Part shown: one piece after another, positions 13,124 through 23,500 of the stretch
Layout of the letters: every line of letters starts with the position of its first letter
Position numbering within the stretch: position 1 is the first letter of the stretch
Origin: Brachionus plicatilis
Lineage: Eukaryota > Rotifera > Eurotatoria > Ploima > Brachionidae
Length of the DNA: 64,000 nucleotides
Assembly: GCA_010279815.1 (NCBI GenBank)
Contig: QEOQ01000123.1
Coordinates: 501,619-565,618, forward strand
Direction: 5' to 3'
The notes under the pieces: model-generated
The model's input: only the letters and a program-made list of their open reading frames with translations
Told to the model about the DNA's origin: nothing
Database searches by the model: none
Position numbers and translations under genes: made by a program

Positions 13124-13358
13124 NNNNNNNNNNNNNNNNNNNNNNNNNNNNNNNNNNNNNNNNNNNNNNNNNNNNNNNNNNNNNNNNNNNNNNNNNNNNN
13201 NNNNNNNNNNNNNNNNNNNNNNNNNNNNNNNNNNNNNNNNNNNNNNNNNNNNNNNNNNNNNNNNNNNNNNNNNNNNNNNNNNNNNNNNNNNNNNNNNNNN
13301 NNNNNNNNNNNNNNNNNNNNNNNNNNNNNNNNNNNNNNNNNNNNNNNNNNNNNNNNNN
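13124..13358. other. Assembly gap (235 N)
   Basis: A run of N exactly between the two copies of the 302-bp direct repeat, so the gap is probably repeat-caused and its true length is unknown. Confidence 0.99.
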
Positions 13359-13660
13359 AGTTTTCTTTAACTTGAATGATTTTTTTAAGGATACATAAAG
13401 TGTATAATTTTTAAGCTTCTTCGATCAGAAAACTACATAAAGTACATAAAAATAGTATTATTTCCCCAATTTTCTATTCTATAAAGTTTAATAAATTATA
13501 CACAAAGGAATCTTTTGAATAAAATATTATTAAATAAGTTCAATTTATCAATTTAATGTACCTTTTAATGTAAAAAATGCTGTTTTTTAATTCTAATTTA
13601 AATTCTTTACGTACCAGTGTTTAACTTTGGGTTTCCAACCATGTTTCTTTTTGAAACCAA
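13359..13660. repeat. 302-bp direct repeat, right copy (after the gap)
   Basis: Near-identical to 12822-13123. It may be a genuine tandem duplication or two haplotypes placed in series by the assembler. Confidence 0.85.
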
Positions 13661-13671
13661 TATATTTAAAG

Positions 13672-13981
13672 CAGAGTTTGTCAAAAGTAAAAGTCAAGTC
13701 GGGACTTTACTTTTTTATATAATTTTTTTTAATAAAGACAGGGTCAATACTTTTTTTTAAATTTTTTTTCTTTAAACGGCGTTTTTAAGGGTTCTTATTT
13801 AGTAGGCCGCTAAAATAGCTACCTGGAACGGCAAAAAATCATATGACTGTGATCCTGACAGATGGAAAGTTCAAGTCTAAGCCAAGACCTTAAAGTATAA
13901 AAAAAATTTCAAAGTCAAAGTCGACTTTAACTTTGACTTTTAACGATTCTTACTTTAAAGTTTGACTTTTGACCAACTCTG
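13672..13981. mobile_element. hAT-like MITE, 310 bp, with 8-bp target-site duplication
   Basis: The left end reads cagagtttgtcaaaagtaaa and the right end, read on the opposite strand, cagagttggtcaaaagtcaa: an inverted terminal repeat of about 20-30 bp with few mismatches. The element is flanked on both sides by the identical octamer atttaaag (13664-13671 and 13982-13989). An 8-bp duplication and CAGAG ends are typical of the hAT superfamily. There is no coding capacity, so it is non-autonomous. Internal aaagtcaaagt stretches extend the partial self-complementarity. Confidence 0.85.
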
Positions 13982-14090
13982 ATTTAAAGCTAAAACCGCT
14001 TTGGATCAATCTAGTGACTGCTACAATATATTTGCCAAATTTTTCAAATAATTTTAACTTTTATTAAATTTTTAAATATTATTAAATAAT

Positions 14091-14219
14091 TTTATTTTGA
14101 CTTTTAAATAAAAATTATCTTAATTTTTTCTTTTTTATTTAAGAATACAAATTTTAGAAATTAATAAATTATATCTTTAGTTATATTTTAATCAAAGAAT
14201 GTATCATATAATCATGCAA
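14091..14219. repeat. Outer direct repeat, right copy
   Basis: Diverged copy of 12501-12632, sharing tttattttgactttta at the start and tatcatataatcatgcaa at the end. Confidence 0.65.
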
Positions 14220-14933
14220 CTTTACATCTATTATATATTTATTGAGTAAATTAAATTGGTCTAAATCAAATTTAAAATTATTTATCACTTTCGGATTCAC
14301 TCATTCTATAAATGTCAAATAGAACATAAGTGACTTTTGATAGTTAAGAATATTTTTTAAAATTTTTCGTATGTTAAAAATTTTTTTTATGCATAAAAAT
14401 ATATCCTAAAACATAATTTTTTTTTTGGTGGAAAAAAATACAATAGTTAGAAAAAGAAATTATTCCCATTTTTACTTTATGAACTTAATGAACGCTTAGC
14501 GTTAATAACTAGAAGTGAAGTTTTTATAATAGAAAAATGAGCTTTTTTGTATACAATTAACTACTTTTTGTGAAATCGACTTGAGGCATAGAAAAATTTT
14601 TTAAAATAACCATCTGAATAAAGCAAATAAAATTAACCCGTAAAAAAATCTCAAAATCCAACAGAATATTTAAAATAAATTAAAAATAATTATTTATTTC
14701 CGAAGGAAGCAAAAAAAAAATCTTAAAACGTTTTGTCATCTGATTTTGGCATTTTTACTTTTTAAATAGAAGATTCAATTTCAACTTTATTATGCAAAAT
14801 GTTCGCTTATTTATTCAAAAGTTTTCTCAAAATTAAACCAATATTAAAAATTTCAAAATTCAATGCTTCAAGCTGATCAAAAACGCTGCTTAAATTAAAA
14901 TTAATTCATTGTAAATTCAAATTTTAGAGAAAA

Positions 14934-17203
14934 ATGCAAGCTAACATTTTCCGAGTTTTGCTCAATGCCAAGAATTCCTATCTGTTGGGCAATTTGGCGC
15001 GATACCAATCAACTGTTGCTGGCGTGCCAATAGACCGGAGCATTTATTTTCTTAGCAAAATTGACAAAGATGAACCAGTTAGGCTTTTTTGACTTCATAC
15101 ACACCCAGTTTGAAATAAAATAAAATTCTATAAAATCTTTATTTAAGAAATTTAACAAAGTCTTGATTGCCAATAGAGGAGAGATCGCTTGCCGTGTGAT
15201 AAAATCATGCAAAGCAATGGGCATAAAGTCAGTTGCCGTACACAGCGATGTAGACTACAATTCGCTGCATGTCAAAATGGCTGATGAAGCTATTTGCATA
15301 GGACCTGCGCCTTCAATCAAATCTTACTTGAACATAGACGCCATTATTGAGGCCATCAGGCAAACAAAATCTGAAGCAGTCCATCCAGGCTACGGATTTT
15401 TGTCCGAAAACATGGAGTTTGCTCGGCGACTAGCCGAAATGGGCGTAGAGTTCATCGGTCCATCGAGCAAGTCAATAATGGCCATGGGCGACAAAATAAT
15501 GAGCAAGCGGATCGCCAAAGAGGCTGGTGTCAGTATAATACCTGGTTTTGATGGTGTCATAACAAGCGAAGAGCATTGTCTACAAATAGCTAATCAAATA
15601 ACATATCCGGTGATGATCAAGGCTTCAGCTGGCGGCGGTGGCAAAGGCATGAGAATTGCGTGGAATGACAAAGAGGCCATTGAGGGCTTTCGCTTGTCTA
15701 AATCGGAGGCCGCCTCGAGTTTTGGCGATGACAGAATGCTGGTCGAAAAGTTCATCGACAACCCGAGACACATTGAGATTCAAATTCTGGGCGACAAACA
15801 TGGAAACATTGTCTACTTGAATGAAAGAGAGTGCTCCATTCAGCGACGAAACCAAAAGGTAATCGAAGAAGCTCCAAGTACATTCATAGACCCGGAGACC
15901 AGGCGCAAGATGGGAGAAGAGGCGATAACTTTGGCGCGCGCTGTCGGCTACAGTTCAGCTGGGACATGCGAATTTTTGGTCGATTCACAGAGAAAATTTT
16001 ACTTCCTTGAGATGAACACTCGTCTCCAAGTGGAGCATCCCATATCCGAGTGCATCACTGGTGTAGACATTGTCCAAGAAATGATCCGAATTGCCAAAGG
16101 CCACAAGCTCAAAGTATCCCAAGATGACATCAAAGTAAACGGATGGGCCATCGAATCCAGAGTGTATGCCGAAGATCCATATAAAAATTTCGGCTTGCCA
16201 TCAGTTGGCCGCCTTTCCTCTTACAAAGAACCAGTTCGAAATATTGAAAATGTTCGCTGCGACTCGGGTATTGAAGAAGGCTCAGAAATAAGCATTTATT
16301 ACGATCCCATGATCTGCAAGTTGGTCACGTATGGTCCTGATCGTCAGTCTGCATTGGACACCATGGTCCAGGCTTTGGACAATTATGTAATTAGAGGAGT
16401 GACAAACAACATCGCTCTTCTCAGAGACATAGTTACCGAGGAAAATTTTGTCAAGGGTGATATCACAACCAAATACTTGCAGAAAATTTATCCAGACGGA
16501 TTCAAGGGAAAATCTTTGACCAAGGAACAGACCAACAACTTGCTAGCCATTGCTGCAGTCGTTTATTCGAAAGAAATTTTAAGAAGTAGAACAATCAAAA
16601 ATTCACAAGTTAAATCAAATCCAAATTCTACATTCTCTTTGTACATTTTTGACCATAGTCAAGTGGCTCATAGATGTCAAATATCCAAAAAAGGAGACAA
16701 GTTTGTAGTTACTCTTGATGATGTGAACTCGCTGACAGTCAGCGATTCGTTCTCTCTTTTTGATGAAGTAATCAATGCTAGTTTAGGCGACCAAAATGTC
16801 ACTTTACAACTGATTTCAAAAGAAGTAAATGGAGACATAAGTCTTCAATATTTAGGAACAAAAGTAAATTTGATGATTTTAATAAAAAATTTTTATCTTT
16901 TTTTTTTTTGTCCAGTATAAATTGAGAGTTATGACCGAAAATTCCTATGATTTGCTCAAATATATGCCTAAGAAGAAACAGGTTGATCTATCATCTGTGA
17001 TTATTTCGCCTATGCCCGGCATAGTGAAGTCGGTGGCGGTAGAGGTTGGCCAAATGATCAATGAGGGAGGTGAGATATGCACAGTGGAGGCAATGAAAAT
17101 GCAGAACAAACTTGTTGCTCAGCGAACTGGAAAAGTAAAGAAAATTAATACCAAGATTGGAGATCAAGTTGATGAAGGAAAAGTTTTAGTCGAGCTAGAA
17201 TAA
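14934..17203 (+). CDS. PCCA: Propionyl-CoA carboxylase alpha chain, mitochondrial
   Basis: This is the biotin-carboxylase and biotin-carrier subunit of propionyl-CoA carboxylase, which makes methylmalonyl-CoA in the mitochondrial matrix from odd-chain fatty acids and Val/Ile/Met/Thr. Exons 14934-15077, 15148-16863 and 16916-17203 give about 715 residues (human 728). The N-terminus ([14 protein letters not shown]) is basic and amphipathic, as in a matrix targeting peptide. The biotin carboxylase core shows [13 protein letters not shown], the ATP-grasp glycine loop [22 protein letters not shown] and [11 protein letters not shown]; the C-terminal carrier has the biotinylated lysine in EAMKMQN. 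Propionyl rather than acetyl, pyruvate or methylcrotonyl specificity is inferred from close similarity along the whole length. Complete, with no defect seen. Confidence 0.97.
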
Positions 17204-17509
17204 AAAATTTGGATTTATTAATTTTAGATTTTTAGAATAACTATAAACATTTGGTGTTAATTCTGACTTATTTCTTTTCAATAAAAATATCTAATATTAA
17301 AATTTAAAACTTTAGTTAATTATCGATTAAAAATTGAAATAAGTTAAAAGAGTTTATTATAAATTAAACTGTAAAAAAGTACAAAAAATACCAATTTTGG
17401 TAGATTGTGAACCTAAACTATATGACCAACAAAGTTTCAATATTTAAAAATATCACTAATAAATAAAAAAGAATAAATAATTGAACTTAGCAAAAAGAGT
17501 ATTTAGATT
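17204..17509. other. Convergent intergenic spacer
   Basis: About 300 AT-rich bases between the converging stops of PCCA and the EGF gene. No gene; it should hold both polyadenylation regions. Confidence 0.6.
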
Positions 17510-20500
17510 CTAATTTCGACCAAGTCTTTGTTTAGCTGAACCTTTTTCACATCGCATACCTGTCCATCCAGTAGAACAATGACACAAGAAATTTTTTGAA
17601 GAAGAATTTGAATGAATTAGCTCGCATGTACCTCTGTTATTACAGAATGATGGACTGCACGATCCGCCATTTCGAGATGAACCCATAAACGCAGTACAAT
17701 GAGGAACAACATTCGTACAGGTAAAGCCACAATAAGGTTGTGGACATGAGCAAACATAATCACCCAATACTCTTGGCACACATTGACCACCATTTTGACA
17801 TTCAAATCCGGTATCGAGACAATTGAGAGCTCTTTCACATCGCTGACCTGTATAAGTTGGTGGACAGAAACATTTGAATCCAAGAGGATTTGAGTAATCG
17901 TTCTGACAAGTACCGCAAATGCATGGATTTCGAACATTACAAATATCTTGGAGCTCACAATATTCCCCAGTATAACCAGTTGGACACAAGCATTTAAAAG
18001 TGCTACCAGTTGATTGACATTGGGCGCCATTTTTACAAGGACTTTCAGAACATGGGTCTCTATTTTCACATCTTTGTCCTGTGTATCCTGGAGGGCATTG
18101 ACAAATGTATGAATTACCTTGTGGAATACATTGACCATTCTGGCAAGGGCTTGAAAAACATGGGTCTCTATTTTCACATCTTTGTCCTGTGTAACCTGGA
18201 GGGCATTGACAAATGTATGAATTGTCTTGTGGAATACATTGACCATTCTGGCAAGGGCTTGAAAAACATGGGTCTCTATTTTCACATCTTTGTCCTGTGT
18301 ATCCTGGAGGGCATTGACAAATGTATGAATTACCTTGTGGAATACATTGACCATTCTGGCAAGGGCTTGAAAAACATGGGTCTCTATTTTCACATCTTTG
18401 TCCTGTGTAACCTGGTGGGCATTGACAAATGTATGAATTGTCTTGTGGAATACATTGACCATTCTGGCAAGGGCTTGAAAAACATGGGTCTCTATTTTCA
18501 CATCTTTGTCCTGTGTAACCTGGTGGGCATTGACAAATGTATGAATTGTCTTGTGGAATACATTGACCATTCTGGCAAGGGCTTGAAAAACATGGGTCTC
18601 TATTTTCACATCTTTGTCCTGTGTAACCTGGTGGGCATTGACAAATGTATGAATTGCCTTGTGGAATACATTGACCATTCTGGCAAGGGCTTGAAAAACA
18701 TGGGTCTCTATTTTCACATCTTTGTCCTGTGTAACCTGGTGGGCATTGACAAATGTATGAATTGCCTTGTGGAATACATTGACCATTCTGGCAAGGGCTT
18801 GAAAAACATGGGTCTCTATTTTCACATCTTTGTCCTGTGTAACCTGGTGGGCATTGACAAATGTATGAATTGCCTTGTGGAATACATTGACCATTCTGGC
18901 AAGGGCTTGAAAAACATGGGTCTCTTATTTCACATCTTTGTCCTGTGTATCCTGGAGGGCATTGACAAATGTATGAATTACCTTGTGGAACACATTGACC
19001 ATTCTGGCAAGGGCTTGAAAAACATGGGTCTCTATTTTCACATCTTTGTCCTGTGTATCCTGGAGGGCATTGACACATAAATTTATTTCCCTCTACTTCA
19101 CATTTACCATTTAGACAAGGATTCGGTATGCATGGATCACAGAGTTCGCATTTTTCGCCACTATAACCTGGTTTGCATATGCATTTGAATGTTGTGCCTT
19201 TTTTAAATTTTTTTAAAATTTTTCAAAATTCTTTTATGAAGTTTTTGCCAATATTGTAGCACTAGATATTTAGACATAATATAATGAAAAGAAAAAAGTT
19301 AATCCCCATTTCGTCTGTTTTTGAATTCAATTTTACTAACAGTTTCACAATTTTTTTGCCAAATTTACGTATAATTACCTTGATTTAAACCTTTTTCTAA
19401 GCTTTTAGGAATGGGGAAAAAAATTATCGTTTTTTTTAATTTTCGAATAATTTTGGAATGTATAAAATTTTGTGAGAAATAAAGAGGTTATTTCTGGAAA
19501 ATAAATTTACGTTAAATCTTCTTATTTTTCTTGCATTTTTTTTCTTGTAAATGTAAAAAAAAGATGAAATTAAAAAAAAAAAAACTAAAAATGATTTAAA
19601 ATAGTAATTTTAATGGTTTCTTTTGCTTAAATTTTATTTAAGATTAGAATTTAGAATTTTTTGTATACATCATTTTTATATATAACCTAATCACTATTTT
19701 TATATATTACATGAGGACTGAAAAGAAGGCGATAAGCCGTTCGGGATAGTCCTAGGGGTAAATTCCTAAAATTATTTTATTGAATAATAAAAATTTTGCT
19801 TAAATTTAAAAATCATTCTTTATTATCAGATTCAAATTACCTTAAACGTTTCATTTGGTTTCTTAAGTAGAATGTATTTTTGTTGACGAAGCCTTTTTTT
19901 CGTATAAGATCAGCCTTTTTATCATTTAAGACTTAAGTCGATTAAATCACAGGCTCTTATTGTATTTCTAAATTTTAAAAGAAGGTTTAAATCTGGAATG
20001 GAATATCCCGTTAATGAGCTATAGAATTTGCAGTTTGTTTTTTAATAAAAAACAAATCATAGGATAATAAATTTTTTGAAGTTTTTTGATAGAAGTATGA
20101 AGAATTTTATGTTGAGTTTTAAAATTTTAATAGCCATTTGCTTGTTCAAAATTTGGCTCTAATTATGAAATTCATCAAGAACTTGATTCAAATATACAGT
20201 TGACATTACAATAGAATTTTTCGAATAAAATGATTATAAATGAATTTATAAAACTCAATATCATAAAGATTAGAATTTTTATACTAACCTTTTTAATTTA
20301 ATAAAAAGGTTAAATATATTCCACAATCTCAAGATTTTAATCCTATTGAAATGGTTCTGCAATGAGTTTAACTTTTTTGTAAGAAAAAATAAATTAATAA
20401 TGAAGAAATTGCTTACAAAACAATTTTTAAATTTAATAATTTACTAAAACCTGCAAAATGCTGATCTTATATAAGTCATCTAAAAAAGATTTAAAATTTT

Positions 20501-23500
20501 TAGTTTTAGTTTTTAAAAACAATTTAGTTTTAATGAGGTATTTCCGTGAGAATTGAAAGAAATGGAGATTGGACAGATAATTCAAGTAAATTTTTTGAAA
20601 CTTAATTATTTTTTTTTCTTTATTTTATTTTTTTTCAACTTATTTTACCATTTACTAGAGAAAAAATGTGAATTTAAAATGTCAAATAATGTGAGTTTAA
20701 TTTGTTTTCCTGAAAATAAGGTTTTATTCTTTAAAAATTTTTAAATTCCGATATATCGAATTGTTATAAATTTTTCAGAAATAAAAAAAAAACGATAATT
20801 TTTGCCCTTTTCGATTAGCGTAAAAAAAGGAGAAATTTTTGCTAATTTCGTAAATTTCGCAATTCTACAAAAGTAAATTTATACAAAATTTTCTTAAGTT
20901 CTAAGTTTCGGTAATTTTCGGTAAAAATTACCAAAAACATGGTATCAGGTCAAAACTGCAAGTGCTTTGTAAGTAATTTAAGTTTAAATTTTTAAATATT
21001 ATAATATGACGCATAAGCTTAGTTTTAGATTTTTTTAACGAATCATAATTTTAACATTTTACTATAATTAAACTTTTTTATTTATTTTAGAATTTTCCTA
21101 AATTTTATTACCATTGTTAAAAATTAATTTCTCACTTAATTCATAAATAACTAATAAGAAGAGAAATTTTGTATTTTTTATATTATGTCAATATAATTCA
21201 TTCCTATAATACTGAATTTTAAGTATTTCTGAAGCTATTTGGAATTATTCAATGAAAAGGCTTCCCATTAAACCTTGTTTCATATTAAATAAAAATAACC
21301 TCTAAAAAGAAGAAACTTGCTTGTCTTTGGGTCAAAAATTTCCTTTTATTTGAGCTGTTTTGATCAAAAAAAATGTGGCTCGTATAAAAAATATAAAAAA
21401 AAATAAAAAATTACTATTTTTCTTTTTTCTTTTCTATTAATTAATCAATTAATATAAAACCTATCCCAAAATTGAACATTTTTTTAATTGATTATTCAAA
21501 TGAGTTAATAAAAAAAGATACAGAGAGCTAAAAATTCTTTAAAAATTCATTTTATAAATTGACCCTTTGTCATAATTAATTTTTTTGTTTTGAATTTCTA
21601 ATCATAAATAAATTAATTATTGATACTTTCATTTTTATATTGATCTTTATTTAAACAATGCCAAAAAAAAATTTTAAAAATAACTTACAAGTCAGTGAAT
21701 AAAACTTTAAACGAATTTAAAATAAATGACTTAAAATAAATCAAGCGGCAAAAAGATTCAATATCTCATATTCCATAGTTTAGCCTTCAGGAATATGAAA
21801 TAAAATAATTAAATTTAAATTAATTTTGTTTCAATTACTTTTAACTCATCTCTTATATGAATTCATAATAAATCAGTAAGAGCTCATCCGTTTATGTAAA
21901 AAAGTCAAGAAAACTAATAAACTTTAAATGAAGGTTTTTATCAATTATTATTTGAATAAAATTCACATTTTGTAAAAAGAATGTTTTAATTTTTTGAATG
22001 AAATCAAATATAATCAAAAGAATTAGTTTTCAACTCCCCAAAACTCTTTGTAAAAGAATATAAAAAAACATAAAGCGAAAAGAAATCTAAATCCTGAAAA
22101 AGAATGAGGAAAAAATGAAATTAAAATAAACAAAGATATTAAAATTAGTTAAGAAAAAGATGTAAAAGATTTTAGAAAATTAAAAAAGAGAAATTAAAAG
22201 GAGAAATAAAATACCTTCAATAATACATTGCCCGTTTTGGCAAGGATTTGGAGTGCATGGATCTCTATTTTCACATCTTTGTCCTGTGTATCCTGGAGGG
22301 CATTGACAAATGTATGAATTGCCTTGTGGAATACATTGACCATTCTGGCAAGGGCTTGAAAAACATGGGTCTCTATTTTCACATCTTTGTCCTGTGTAAC
22401 CTGGTGGGCATTGACAGACGAATGAATTGCCTTGTGGAATACATTGACCATTCTGACAGGGATTTGGGTTGCACGAGTCTCTTATTTCACATCTTTGTCC
22501 TGTGTATCCTGGAGGGCATTGACAAATGTATGAATTGCCTTGTGGAATACATTGACCATTCTGGCAAGGGCTTGAAAAACATGGGTCTCTATTTTCACAT
22601 CTTTGTCCTGTGTAACCTGGTGGGCATTGACAGATGTATGAATTGCCTTGTGGAATACATTGACCATTCTGACAGGGATTTGGGTTGCACGAGTCTCTTA
22701 TTTCACATCTTTGTCCTGTGTATCCTGGAGGGCATTGACAAATGTATGAATTGCCTTGTGGAATACATTGACCATTCTGGCAAGGGCTTGAAAAACATGG
22801 GTCTCTATTTTCACATCTTTGTCCTGTGTATCCTGGTGGGCATTGACAGATGTATGAATTGCCTTGTGGAATACATTGACCATTCTGACAGGGATTTGGG
22901 TTGCACGAGTCTCTTATTTCACATCTTTGTCCTGTGTATCCTGGAGGGCATTGACAAATGTATGAATTGCCTTGTGGAATACATTGACCATTCTGGCAAG
23001 GGCTTGAAAAACATGGGTCTCTATTTTCACATCTTTGTCCTGTGTATCCTGGTGGGCATTGACAGATGTATGAATTGCCTTGTGGAATACATTGACCATT
23101 CTGACAGGGATTTGGGTTGCACGAGTCTCTTATTTCACATCTTTGTCCTGTGTATCCTGGAGGGCATTGACAAATGTATGAATTGCCTTGTGGAATACAT
23201 TGACCATTCTGGCAAGGGCTTGAAAAACATGGGTCTCTATTTTCACATCTTTGTCCTGTGTATCCTGGAGGGCATTGACAAATGTATGAATTACCTTGTG
23301 GAATACATTGACCATTCTGGCAAGGGCTTGAAAAACATGGGTCTCTATTTTCACATCTTTGTCCTGTGTATCCTGGAGGGCATTGACAAATGTATGAATT
23401 ACCTTGTGGAATACATTGACCATTCTGGCAAGGGCTTGAAAAACATGGTTCTCTATTTTCACATCTTTGTCCTGTGTATCCTGGTGGGCATTGACATATG

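Larger units (their letters stand above)
12471..14933. other. Repeat-rich intergenic region with assembly gap
   Basis: This 2.4-kb stretch between TUT1 and PCCA holds two nested pairs of direct repeats, a gap of 235 N, and a MITE, each listed separately. No gene is supported; an apparent open frame across the gap is only N. Confidence 0.7.

Noticed and set aside
13090..13398. Open frame of 102 codons spanning the N run
   Set aside because: It is open only because N cannot encode a stop; the flanks are repeat DNA.
16864..16920. Stop codon ending the large PCCA frame at 16920
   Set aside because: A 52-base GT-AG intron (16864-16915) removes it and joins the biotin-carrier exon in frame.
17617..18894. 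Long open frames of 425 and 356 codons overlapping the EGF array on either strand
   Set aside because: They are shadows produced by the near-identical 108-bp repeat; only the frame with regular EGF cysteines is supported.
19716..19765. Small G/C-rich segment in the long intron as an RNA gene
   Set aside because: It does not fold as a tRNA or match a known snRNA by eye; it is better explained as part of the mariner relic.
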